From Microbulbifer sediminum (GTDB lineage: Bacteria > Pseudomonadota > Gammaproteobacteria > Pseudomonadales > Cellvibrionaceae), in contig NZ_JAJSAP010000004.1 in assembly GCF_021729035.1 (NCBI RefSeq), positions 124,001-188,000 on the forward strand: a DNA stretch of 64,000 bases. The letters run 5' to 3'. Both the position numbers and the translations under genes were made by a program. The notes beneath the pieces were generated by a model. It saw only the letters and a list, made by a program, of their open reading frames with translations, had not been told where the DNA came from and ran no database searches. This document shows, piece after piece, positions 18,897-26,978 of the stretch (positions are counted from its first letter, which is position 1; each line of letters starts with the position of its first letter).

Positions 18897-19487
18897 ATGA
18901 ACTTCAAACTTTTCAATCGTAAACTTCAGCTGGCCTTTGTACTGGCGGTGAGCACGGCTTTCGCCGGCTGCGCCTCGGTACTGGAAGCCACCAGCGACGG
19001 ACCCATCCAGCAGGATCCGGGCAAGCGCTCGCTGGGTACCTATATGGATGACCAGAAAATCGAGACCGTGACCACGGTCAACATCAACAAGGCCCACCCC
19101 AACCTCAAGGAAGCCAATATCAACGTCAACGTCTTTAACGGCGTGGTGCTGCTTACCGGACAGGTCAACGATCCCGAAATGCGCCTGCTGGCCGGACGCA
19201 CGGCCCAGCAGGTAAAAAACGTACGCCAGGTCTACAACGAGATTCAGGTGCGCGGTAACGTCTCCCTGCTCGCCAGCAGCAGCGATGCCTGGCTCAGCAC
19301 CAAGGTACGCAGCGCCCTGCTCGCAGACAAGGAAGTGGACAGTGGCCGCATCAACGTGGTCACCGAAAACGGCGTGGTCTACCTGATGGGCCTGCTGACC
19401 CGTGCGGAAGCGGAAATGGCAGCGGACGTTACCCGCAGCATCGGTGGTGTCCAGAAGGTCGTGAAGGCTGTGGAGTACGTGGACTGA
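18897..19487 (+). CDS. dolP: DolP (YraP)-like dual BON-domain outer-membrane lipoprotein
   Basis: The 196-residue precursor has a lipoprotein signal ending FAGC (Cys at about residue 25). Two BON domains follow (about 50-115 and 125-196), with the hallmark GVVLLTGQV and GVVYLMGLL strands. In E. coli DolP binds anionic phospholipid at division sites and supports outer-membrane integrity. It is last in the run started by lpoA, three bases after diaA, and is followed by a strong terminator. Confidence 0.93.
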   Translation: MNFKLFNRKLQLAFVLAVSTAFAGCASVLEATSDGPIQQDPGKRSLGTYMDDQKIETVTTVNINKAHPNLKEANINVNVFNGVVLLTGQVNDPEMRLLAGRTAQQVKNVRQVYNEIQVRGNVSLLASSSDAWLSTKVRSALLADKEVDSGRINVVTENGVVYLMGLLTRAEAEMAADVTRSIGGVQKVVKAVEYVD

Positions 19488-19520
19488 GGCGGGCTCCCGC
19501 GCCGGCAGTGACCGGAGCAG

Positions 19521-19557
19521 CATAAAAAAACGGAGGCCCTGCCTCCGTTTTTTTATG
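19521..19557. terminator. Bidirectional intrinsic terminator after dolP and the thiolase
   Basis: ACGGAGGC-CCT-GCCTCCGT stem flanked by A7 and T7 (19524-19530 and 19548-19554), so it can stop transcripts arriving from both sides. It separates convergent dolP and the thiolase gene. Confidence 0.92.
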
Positions 19558-19646
19558 CCTGGATTCTGTGCCTGCCACCCGCCCCTCCCTGCTTGTCCCG
19601 CCACCGACACGGCCGGGCGGGACATGGACAGGTGCGCAGGGACAGG

Positions 19647-20837
19647 TCAGACCCGCTCGATGGCAATGGCGGTCGCCTCGCCACCACCGATGCAGAGGCT
19701 GGCCACGCCCTTGCTGAGCCCGCGCTTCTCCAGCGCCCCCAGCAGGGTGACGATGATACGCGCACCGCTGGCGCCCAGCGGATGGCCCAGGGCACAGGCG
19801 CCACCATTCACATTGACCTTGTCGTGCGGCAGGTCGAGTTCCTTCATGGCCGACATGGTGACGACCGCGAACGCCTCATTGATCTCGAACAGGTCGACAT
19901 CGGCAGTGCTCCAGCCGGTTTTTTCCAGCAGTGCCTGCATGGCGCCCACCGGCGCGGTGGTGAACCACTCCGGCTCCTGGGCAAACTGGGTCTGGCCGCG
20001 CAGTACCGCCAGCGGCTTCAGGCCGCGGCGCTGGGCCTCGCTTTCGCGCATCAGCACCAGGGCTGCCGCGCCGTCGGAGATAGAGCTGGCGTTGGCCGCA
20101 GTGACGGTACCGTCCTTGCGGAATGCGGGCTTGAGCTGCGGTATCTTGTCCGGGCGGGCGCTGCCGGGCCCCTCATCGACACTGACCTCCACATCGCCGC
20201 GGCGCGAGGAAATGGTCACCGGGGCGATCTCGCGCTCGAAAGCGCCCTGCTCGATCGCCGCATTGGCCCGTGCCAGTGATTCCAGGGCAAAGCTGTCCTG
20301 CTCCTCCCGGGTGAACGCATACTTGTCCGCGGTACATTCGGCAAAGTTGCCCATCAGCTGACCGTCATAGGCGTTTTCCAGGCCATCGAGGAACATGTGG
20401 TCCATTACCTTGCCGTGCCCCAGGCGCATGCCACCGCGGGCCTTGGGGAGCAGGTAGGGCGCGTTACTCATGCTCTCCATGCCGCCGGCCACGACCACGC
20501 TGGCATCGCCCACCAGCAGCGCATCGCGGGCCATCATCACGGTCTTCATGCCCGAACCACACACTTTGTTAACGGTGCTGGTCGGGGTGCCCTCGGGGAT
20601 ACCGGCACCCAGCGCTGCCTGGCGCGCCGGCGCCTGGCCCACGCCCGCGGGCAGCACACAGCCCATCAGTACCTCGTCCACATCGCTGCCGGCAACGCCG
20701 GCATCAGCCAGTGCCGCGCGGATCGCTGCCGATCCCAGCTGCGGAGCACTGAGTGCAGACAGGGCTCCCTGCATTGCGCCCATGGGCGTGCGAGCCATTC
20801 CGACAATGACCACTGGATCCGAATTTACATCACTCAT
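19647..20837 (-). CDS. Acetyl-CoA C-acyltransferase (thiolase)
   Basis: Thiolase of 396 residues with the nucleophile Cys93 in NKVCGSGMK, His352 in GHPLGASG and the second catalytic Cys382 in SLCIGGGE. It condenses or cleaves acetoacetyl-CoA (AtoB/PhaA type). No partner reductase, transferase or beta-oxidation gene lies next to it, so degradative versus biosynthetic use cannot be decided. TATAAT on the minus strand at 20897-20902 is a likely -10 element. It sits at the left edge of a block that interrupts the usual dolP-sspB neighbourhood. Confidence 0.95.
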   Translation of the reverse strand: MSDVNSDPVVIVGMARTPMGAMQGALSALSAPQLGSAAIRAALADAGVAGSDVDEVLMGCVLPAGVGQAPARQAALGAGIPEGTPTSTVNKVCGSGMKTVMMARDALLVGDASVVVAGGMESMSNAPYLLPKARGGMRLGHGKVMDHMFLDGLENAYDGQLMGNFAECTADKYAFTREEQDSFALESLARANAAIEQGAFEREIAPVTISSRRGDVEVSVDEGPGSARPDKIPQLKPAFRKDGTVTAANASSISDGAAALVLMRESEAQRRGLKPLAVLRGQTQFAQEPEWFTTAPVGAMQALLEKTGWSTADVDLFEINEAFAVVTMSAMKELDLPHDKVNVNGGACALGHPLGASGARIIVTLLGALEKRGLSKGVASLCIGGGEATAIAIERV

Positions 20838-20896
20838 ACGCTGCTCCGATTCTGTGCCGGCGTTCTGGTGCGCCGGGGTATATTTATTCCGGCGGC

Positions 20897-20902
20897 ATTA
20901 TA
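20897..20902 (-). promoter_or_regulatory. Possible thiolase promoter -10 box
   Basis: Perfect TATAAT on the minus strand 60 bases upstream of the thiolase ATG. No convincing -35 is visible at normal spacing. Confidence 0.4.
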
Positions 20903-21050
20903 ACCGATACGGGCCTCGCTGCCGCCATGCGCCTCAGGTCGTGCTTTCGAACCGCCTGGAGGCGGGGATTGCGCGCTTCCGCAAGCCACCGCCGGGGCCG
21001 GTCATGCTAATATCTGCGCCACAAAAACCGCGATAACAATGGGATTGAAA

Positions 21051-21647
21051 ATGGAATTCTCGGGAATTTTCTGGTTCGTGGCCATCGCCGCGCTCGTGTT
21101 CTATGTAATCAACATTTACAACAAACTGGTTTCACTGAAAAACCGCTACCAGAACGCCTTTGCGCAGATCGAGGTGCAGCTGAAACGCCGCTACGACCTG
21201 ATCCCCAACCTGGTGGATACCGCCAAGGGCTACCTGAAGCATGAGCGCGACACGCTGGAAGCGGTGATCAGCGCGCGCAATACCGCCCTCAGTGGCCTCA
21301 AGTCCGCCGCCGCAGATCCCGGCAACCCCAGGGCCATCGCCGACCTGGGCCACGCCGAGGGCGCCCTGGCCGGGGCACTGGGCCGCCTGAACGTGGTCAT
21401 GGAGGCCTACCCCGACCTGAAGGCCAACCAGAATATGATGCAACTGAGCGAGGAACTGACCAGCACCGAAAACAAGGTCGCTTTCGCCCGCCAGGCTTTC
21501 AACGACTCGGTGATGGCATACAACATTTACCGCCAGAGCTTCCCGCCGGTGTTCTTTGCCGGCTTCTTCGGCCACCGCGAAGACGCCCGGCTGCTGGAAT
21601 TCGAGGACTCGGCAGAGTTCCAGGCTGCGCCCCGGGTGGAGTTCTAA
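21051..21647 (+). CDS. lemA: LemA family membrane-anchored protein
   Basis: The protein has one N-terminal membrane span (about residues 3-22 of MEFSGIFWFVAI...) followed by the LemA helical core: KNRYQNAFAQIEVQLKRR, YDLIPNLVDTAKGY, and late FAFAR-like and YN motifs (VAFARQAFNDSVMAYN). The start at 21051 is preferred over the ATG at 21039 because GGGA precedes it and family members begin at the span. It has 198 residues. The role is unknown, but lemA genes often stand beside an M48 protease, as here: the next ATG starts one base after this stop. Confidence 0.92.
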   Translation: MEFSGIFWFVAIAALVFYVINIYNKLVSLKNRYQNAFAQIEVQLKRRYDLIPNLVDTAKGYLKHERDTLEAVISARNTALSGLKSAAADPGNPRAIADLGHAEGALAGALGRLNVVMEAYPDLKANQNMMQLSEELTSTENKVAFARQAFNDSVMAYNIYRQSFPPVFFAGFFGHREDARLLEFEDSAEFQAAPRVEF

Positions 21648-23609
21648 ATGAATTTCTTCGAGCAGCAGGACCGTGCGCGCCGCAACAGCGCCCTGCTGGT
21701 GGGCCTGTTCGCCCTCGCCGTTTTCCTGCTGATTGCCGTCACCACCCTTCTGGCTGCAGCGCTCACCGCCTACAGCCGCGGGCAGGACTTCAGCCTCGCC
21801 AGCGCGATACCGCAACTGGGCTGGGAAACCGTGGCGATGATCGCCCTGTCGATCCTCGCTGTCATCGGCCTCGGCAGCCTCTACAAGCTGCGCCAGCTTG
21901 CGGCCGGCGGCCGCGCGGTGGCGGAGTCCCTGGGCGGGCGCAAGATCAATCTCTCACCAGACGGTGTGGCAGAGCAACGGGCCCTGAACGTGGTAGAGGA
22001 AATGGCTATCGCGTCCGGTACTCCGGTCCCGGATGTATATGTCATCGAGGACCCGGCCATCAATGCCTTTGCCGCCGGGATAAAACCCGCCGACGCGGTG
22101 ATCGGACTGACCCGCGGCAGTATCGAGCGCCTCAGCCGGGCTGAACTGCAGGGAGTGGTGGCCCACGAGTTCAGCCACATCCTCAACGGCGACATGCGCC
22201 TCAATATCCGCATCGTCGGCCTTCTGCACGGCATCCTGATTATCGGGTTACTCGGCTACTGGCTGTTGCGGGGCAGCCACATGGGCTCAAGCCGGGACAA
22301 CCGGGCGCGCGCAGCCCTGCTCGGTATCGGCGCCGGGCTCATGGCCATTGGCTACACCGGCACCTTTTTCGGCAACCTGATCAAGGCCGCCGTCAGCCGC
22401 CAGCGCGAATTCCTCGCCGATGCCTCTGCGGTTCAGTTCACCCGCGACAATACCGGTATCGCCGGTGCACTGAAAAAGATCGGGGGCCACGCCGGTGGTT
22501 CGGCGCTTGCCTCCCGGCAGGCCGCCGAATACAGCCACATGTATTTCGCCAGCGGTATGCGCCGGTCGTTCGCCAACCTGTTTGCGACCCACCCCCCACT
22601 GCCAGTCCGGATCCGGCAGCTGGATCCAGGCTGGAATGGCCAGTTCCCCACCACACACGGGGATGCGGGCAGGACCGCGACCGCCGCGCCCTCTTCACCG
22701 CTGGCCGCGGGTATCGCCGGGGATGCGCCACTGGATGTGGTGGTGGCAGCGGTGAACAACAGCATCGCCAACCCCGGGGAGGAGCATACCGACTACGGCC
22801 GCCAGCTGCTGGCAGCGGTCCCTCCCTCTTTGCACGCGGCCGCCCACGATCCGTTTGCAGCCCGGGCTGTGGTCTATCGGCTTATGCTGCATCGGGAAGC
22901 AGACCAGCGTGAAGTGCAGCAACAGATGCTGCGCAGGCTTGCCCATCCTGCAGTAATGCGGGAGATGGAGCGGCTCGAGCGCGACTTCAGCGCCATGCCG
23001 GATTGCGCGCGCCTGCCATTACTGGATCTCTGCGTACCGGCACTGAGGGGGCTGGTACCCCAGCAATACCAGGTTTTCAAGCGCAACCTGATCAAGTTGC
23101 TGCGCAGCGACAACCGGGTCGATCTGTGGGAATGGGCCCTGTATCGCCTGTTGATGCATGCCCTGGAGGGGACCCCGGATCGACAGCGGCTTGCGTCAGG
23201 CAGCACTGCGTCCCGCCATGCCGCAACCTTCCTCCTTGCCGCCATGGCCCACGCCGGCAACACCGATTACCTTGATGCCAAGCGCGCATTCGAGGCGGGC
23301 CTGGGAGCACTGGAGCTGGAGCGAATCCCCCTTCCCGCGCGCCGGGACATCACCCTCGCGCGGCTCGACAAGGCTGTGGCCATCGCGGCAGATGAGCGCC
23401 CACTGCGCAAACCCCGGCTGCTCAAGGCCATGGCGGCCACCATGGCCCACGACGGTGTCATTGCGGCGGAGGAGATCGAGTTATTGCGGGCGGTTGCCGA
23501 CAGCCTGGACTGCCCGATGCCGCCAATCTGCCCCCGGCTGGTCAGGAATAGCACCGCGCGCGACGCACAGCCGCCAGGCAACCGAATCCAGGCGACCACG
23601 ACAGACTGA
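21648..23609 (+). CDS. M48-family (HtpX-like) membrane zinc metalloprotease with a long C-terminal extension
   Basis: The first ~300 of 653 residues form an HtpX-type protease: two N-terminal membrane spans (about 15-42 and 60-80), zinc motif HEFSH at 173-177, two more spans (about 190-207, 225-245), and the third ligand Glu254 in QREFLADAS. HtpX-like proteases degrade misfolded membrane proteins. The remaining ~330 residues are not part of HtpX; they are helical with acidic patches, and the last ~100 (AMAATMAHDGVIAAEEIELL) resemble TerB-like helical repeats, which is only a suggestion. Directly coupled to lemA. Confidence 0.92.
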   Translation: MNFFEQQDRARRNSALLVGLFALAVFLLIAVTTLLAAALTAYSRGQDFSLASAIPQLGWETVAMIALSILAVIGLGSLYKLRQLAAGGRAVAESLGGRKINLSPDGVAEQRALNVVEEMAIASGTPVPDVYVIEDPAINAFAAGIKPADAVIGLTRGSIERLSRAELQGVVAHEFSHILNGDMRLNIRIVGLLHGILIIGLLGYWLLRGSHMGSSRDNRARAALLGIGAGLMAIGYTGTFFGNLIKAAVSRQREFLADASAVQFTRDNTGIAGALKKIGGHAGGSALASRQAAEYSHMYFASGMRRSFANLFATHPPLPVRIRQLDPGWNGQFPTTHGDAGRTATAAPSSPLAAGIAGDAPLDVVVAAVNNSIANPGEEHTDYGRQLLAAVPPSLHAAAHDPFAARAVVYRLMLHREADQREVQQQMLRRLAHPAVMREMERLERDFSAMPDCARLPLLDLCVPALRGLVPQQYQVFKRNLIKLLRSDNRVDLWEWALYRLLMHALEGTPDRQRLASGSTASRHAATFLLAAMAHAGNTDYLDAKRAFEAGLGALELERIPLPARRDITLARLDKAVAIAADERPLRKPRLLKAMAATMAHDGVIAAEEIELLRAVADSLDCPMPPICPRLVRNSTARDAQPPGNRIQATTTD

Positions 23610-23612
23610 CAC

Positions 23613-23640
23613 AAAAAAGCCGGCCCCATGGCCGGCTCTT
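23613..23640 (-). terminator. Intrinsic terminator of the Yip1-family gene
   Basis: Minus strand reads AGCCGGCC-ATGG-GGCCGGCT followed by T6. The T-tract is only on this side, so it serves the leftward gene better than the rightward protease gene. Confidence 0.85.
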
Positions 23641-23670
23641 CGCGCAATAGCTGCGACACCCGAGGCGCCG

Positions 23671-24288
23671 CTAGGAACTCTGGTACACGGGGCCAACCCC
23701 CATGCTCCAGAGAATCACAGACCCGATGCGCACAGTCACCAGTAGTACCAGCCCCACCGTCACCACCGAGGTGGCGTACATAAAGGACTGCTCCTTGGTC
23801 AGGTTCATCAATATGGGAATGCCCTCGTAAATCAGGTAAATCGAGTAGCAGGCGGCGAGCATGTGCACGCCGACATTCAGCCACAGGTGCGGGTAGAGGC
23901 CGATGAAGCCCACCAGGAAGATTGGCGTGGTGACAAACACCGCCAGTGCCGTCCCCTCGTAATGGCGCGTTTCCTCGTCCCCCTCGACCATATAGGTCTT
24001 TGCCATCCAGTTGATGAACTCGCCAAACAGGTAGACGCCGACCAGGATGGCGATATAAGTGACTATTGCCAGGGTGCCGGCGCTGGCGGGGGTCAGCTTG
24101 GCGTTGTTGCTCCCGATGGTGAACCCCACGGTGGTGGTACCGATATACAGGCAGATACAGGGAATCAACGCCAGAATCGGTACATGGCTCAGGAACACCT
24201 GGGCAAAGGAGTGTTTGTCGGCGCGGATGGCCTTCCACTCCCGGTCCGGGTTGGTGAGGATGCCCAGGGTATGACTCAGAATTCGCAC
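23671..24288 (-). CDS. Yip1 family inner-membrane protein
   Basis: Membrane protein with about five spans. The start is taken as GTG at 24288, giving MRILSHTLGILTNPDREW, the usual Yip1-family N-terminus; GAGGGAG precedes it. An ATG 60 bases upstream would add 20 polar residues. It has 205 residues. The ILTNPDREWKAI motif and an IGTTTVGF-type loop fit the family, whose bacterial role is unknown. It converges with the M48 protease gene and has its own terminator. Confidence 0.85.
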   Translation of the reverse strand: MRILSHTLGILTNPDREWKAIRADKHSFAQVFLSHVPILALIPCICLYIGTTTVGFTIGSNNAKLTPASAGTLAIVTYIAILVGVYLFGEFINWMAKTYMVEGDEETRHYEGTALAVFVTTPIFLVGFIGLYPHLWLNVGVHMLAACYSIYLIYEGIPILMNLTKEQSFMYATSVVTVGLVLLVTVRIGSVILWSMGVGPVYQSS

Positions 24289-24400
24289 GCTTCTTCTCCC
24301 TCTTTTACTTTTGGTAGCAGTATCGGGGTCCAGCGTCGGATTAACCAATACTTAGAAGGAACAGCGCGCCACTTTTTCCTCAGCGGCCAACTACAGGACC

Positions 24401-25630
24401 CTATCGATGGGCACACACGCGGTTGCGGCCACCCCGCTTGGCCCTGTACAGGGCCTTGTCCGCGGCAGCCAGCACCTGCTCCGGATCCCGCATGTCACGG
24501 GAAGCAGAAGCCAGGCCTACACTCACCGAGGTCTTGATGGCTTTACTGCCACCACGGCCGCGCAGGCGCTTGCCGGCCGCTTTCCTGTGGGGCCGGCCGG
24601 CGCCGCGGATACGCATCGGGTAAGCGGCTATTTTCTCCCGCATACGCTCCAGGGACTGTTCGGCACCTTCCCGGTTGCGGCCGCGAAACACAACAACAAA
24701 CTCCTCGCCCCCATAGCGAAATGCCCTGCCACCACCGTACCGGGCTATCTTGCCTGCCACCATCCGCAGGGCCTGGTCCCCGACCTGGTGGCCGTGGCGG
24801 TCATTGAGCTTCTTGAAATAGTCGATATCCACCACGGCGATGCTGAAATTCCGGCCCAGAGTCAGCAGATAGCGGCTGTACGCCCGGCGGGACGGGATAC
24901 CGGTCAGCTCGTCCCGGAATGCAAGCTCATAGGCGCTGCGCAGTGCCAGTAGCGCCAGCAGCACCCCCGTGCAGACCGCGAGGATCAGCAGCGTGCGCGC
25001 AGCAGCGCCCAGCACATGTACAGACACAATCAGCAGGATGCAGGACAGCAACCCCAGGTTGACGGGGTCTCGCCGGGTAATGGCAACAGCGGCACCTGTA
25101 ACTGCCGCCGCCAGGAACCCGAGATCGGACCAGTTGAGTCCCGCCAGCCAGGGCCCCAGGGGACCCAGCGGCAATCCCGATATCGGTGCGGCGAGCGGGG
25201 TGGCGGTCGCGATCGAGGCACCACAACACCGGTAAAGTGACATCAAGCCAAACGCCTCAGCCGCCAGGGCCACCGCCAGTAGCAGGCCAAAACCACTGAG
25301 AATGCTGCGATCACGCAACCCCATGACCACTGCAGTATTCAGTGATACCAGCGCCAGGCCATTTGTGACCAGCCAGGGGCGCCCAGAGGAAGGCAGCTGC
25401 TCGAGGAGGACAAAACCCGCCAGTAACTGGCCGGCGACAAAGGCGAGGCGGCTCGACTTGAAATAAACACCCAGTGCCAACGCCGCACCCAGCAACAGCA
25501 TGGCCAGCCGGGGCGCCAGGGCCATATCGATAGAAACAGGCTGATAATAGAGCGCGCCGGCGAGGCCCAGCGCCAATACCGGCGCCCACCCCTGACGCAG
25601 GGTATGCAGTATTTGTGGAATCAACGGCAT
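24401..25630 (-). CDS. Membrane-bound diguanylate cyclase (GGDEF domain)
   Basis: Makes cyclic di-GMP from two GTP. The N-terminal ~235 residues hold about eight hydrophobic spans of an unnamed sensor type. The catalytic domain runs from DELTGIPSRRAY to the end, with the active-site motif GGEEF at 307-311 and the DIDYFKKLND substrate region. The RxxD inhibitory site five residues before GGEEF is absent. A basic insert (KAAGKRLRGRGGSK) interrupts the domain after the active site. The start at ATG 25630 is chosen over a TTG at 25648. 409 residues. Confidence 0.93.
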   Translation of the reverse strand: MPLIPQILHTLRQGWAPVLALGLAGALYYQPVSIDMALAPRLAMLLLGAALALGVYFKSSRLAFVAGQLLAGFVLLEQLPSSGRPWLVTNGLALVSLNTAVVMGLRDRSILSGFGLLLAVALAAEAFGLMSLYRCCGASIATATPLAAPISGLPLGPLGPWLAGLNWSDLGFLAAAVTGAAVAITRRDPVNLGLLSCILLIVSVHVLGAAARTLLILAVCTGVLLALLALRSAYELAFRDELTGIPSRRAYSRYLLTLGRNFSIAVVDIDYFKKLNDRHGHQVGDQALRMVAGKIARYGGGRAFRYGGEEFVVVFRGRNREGAEQSLERMREKIAAYPMRIRGAGRPHRKAAGKRLRGRGGSKAIKTSVSVGLASASRDMRDPEQVLAAADKALYRAKRGGRNRVCAHR

Positions 25631-25740
25631 CGTCACTTCACTGTTCAACAGGGGCGTCGATTATAGGGATTGGGTCACGGCCCTGCCGGGACTGGGTCGC
25701 AGAGTGGAGTCAGGATTTGCAGCAAGGCTGCAAGGGAATC

Positions 25741-25784
25741 GGCCGGCATTGCCGGCCACGGATGGGCAGCCGCTGGGGCTGCCC
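25741..25784 (-). other. Two tandem hairpins downstream of sspB
   Basis: Minus strand, just after the sspB stop: GGGCAGCC-CCAGC-GGCTGCCC, then GGCCGGC-AAT-GCCGGCC. Both stems are 7-8 perfect GC-rich pairs. There is no T-tract. They may protect the 3' end of the sspAB transcript or slow polymerase. Confidence 0.6.
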
Positions 25785-25788
25785 GGTG

Positions 25789-26199
25789 TCATTTGACCAC
25801 GCGCAGGGAGGGCTTCTTAGCCGACTTCTTCCCCAGGCTGGTTGGCGGTGTGGGCTCGGGCGGTTCCGGGGTTTCTTCGGCCTCGAATACCATGCCCTGC
25901 CCGTTCTCACGGGCGTAAATGCCCACTACGGCGCCCACCGGCACCTGGATGTCGGTGGGTACCCCGCCGAACCGTGCATTGAAGCGGATCGCGTAGTTGT
26001 CCATGTTCAGGCCAACCACCGCGCTTTCAGAAATGTTGAGTACAATCTGGCCATCCTCGTTGACATGCTGCTGTGGCACCAGTACCCCGGGGAGGTGGGT
26101 ATCCACGAGAATATAAGGCGTACAGCGGTTGTCGCTGATCCACTCGTAAAAAGCCCGCAACACATACGGACGATTGGATGTCATGGCCGGTTTACTCAA
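25789..26199 (-). CDS. sspB: SspB, ClpXP adaptor (protease specificity-enhancing factor)
   Basis: Delivers ssrA-tagged proteins to ClpXP. The 136-residue protein has the SspB fold region (NRPYVLRAFYEWISDNRCTPYILVDT, VNEDGQIVLNIS, ARFGGVPTDIQVPVGAVVGIYARENG) and a flexible acidic/proline tail ending in LRVVK, the conserved ClpX-binding tip. It follows sspA after 8 bases. Confidence 0.97.
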   Translation of the reverse strand: MSKPAMTSNRPYVLRAFYEWISDNRCTPYILVDTHLPGVLVPQQHVNEDGQIVLNISESAVVGLNMDNYAIRFNARFGGVPTDIQVPVGAVVGIYARENGQGMVFEAEETPEPPEPTPPTSLGKKSAKKPSLRVVK

Positions 26200-26207
26200 T
26201 GATCACC

Positions 26208-26834
26208 TCAACGCATTTCCCGTTCGAATTCGGTCAGGCTCTGCTGGAATGCATCGCGACTAAACAGGCGATCCATGTAGTCCAGCAGGGGCTTGGCCTG
26301 CTTGGTTTTCGGCAGGCTGATCTCGAACTGCTCCAGGCGCCACAGCAGCGGGGCCATACAGCAATCCACCAGGGAAAATTCCTCATTGAAGAAGAAAGGC
26401 AGGTCGTTGAACAGCGGTGCAATGCCCACCAGGCTGTCGCGCAGCTCCTTACGGGCCGCCGTCGCCTCTTTGCCCCCGGCCAGGATCTTGTCCACCAACG
26501 GACACCAGTCCCGCTCGATACGGTACATGATCTGACGGCTCTGGGCACGCGCGACAGGATAAACCGGTAGCAGCGGTGGGTGCGGGAAACGCTCGTCCAG
26601 GTACTCCATCATGACCTTGGTTTCGAACAGCACCAGGTCCCGGTCGACCAGCGTGGGCAGGGAGTTGTAGGGATTGAGGTCCGCCAGCTCCGCCGGCTTG
26701 TCTTCAGGATCCACATCGATGATATCGACGGAAACCCCTTTTTCTGCGAGCACAATGCGCACGCGATGACTCAAATGACTACGACCATCGGAAAAGAAGG
26801 TCATGGAGGAGCGCTTGTTGGTGGGCACACCCAT
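26208..26834 (-). CDS. sspA: SspA, stringent starvation protein A
   Basis: Glutathione-S-transferase-fold protein that binds RNA polymerase under starvation. The 208-residue protein begins [15 protein letters not shown], very like E. coli SspA, and has the family run [24 protein letters not shown] split between N- and C-domains and [15 protein letters not shown]. It forms the classic pair with sspB and lies downstream of the bc1 genes as in other gammaproteobacteria. Confidence 0.97.
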   Translation of the reverse strand: MGVPTNKRSSMTFFSDGRSHLSHRVRIVLAEKGVSVDIIDVDPEDKPAELADLNPYNSLPTLVDRDLVLFETKVMMEYLDERFPHPPLLPVYPVARAQSRQIMYRIERDWCPLVDKILAGGKEATAARKELRDSLVGIAPLFNDLPFFFNEEFSLVDCCMAPLLWRLEQFEISLPKTKQAKPLLDYMDRLFSRDAFQQSLTEFEREMR

Positions 26835-26858
26835 CTTGTAACTACCTCAAACTGGCGA

Positions 26859-26948
26859 CCGGCGAAGCGCCGGCCTGGGATCCGAAAAACGAAAGGGTGA
26901 TGGAGCAGCTCCACCACCCAGACACGGTGCCAGCCGTAGGCGGCTGGC
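26859..26948. other. Three hairpins between petBC and sspA
   Basis: In order on plus: CCGGCG-AAG-CGCCGG (26859-26873), a 25-base near-palindrome from 26895 to 26919 (GGGTGATGGAGC / GCTCCACCACCC), and GCCAGCCG-TAGG-CGGCTGGC (26929-26948). None has a T-tract. Their density suggests an attenuator or RNA-stability element between respiratory genes and sspAB. Confidence 0.6.
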
Positions 26949-26978
26949 GCCAGATAACTTCCAGGGAAAGGACGCGGA

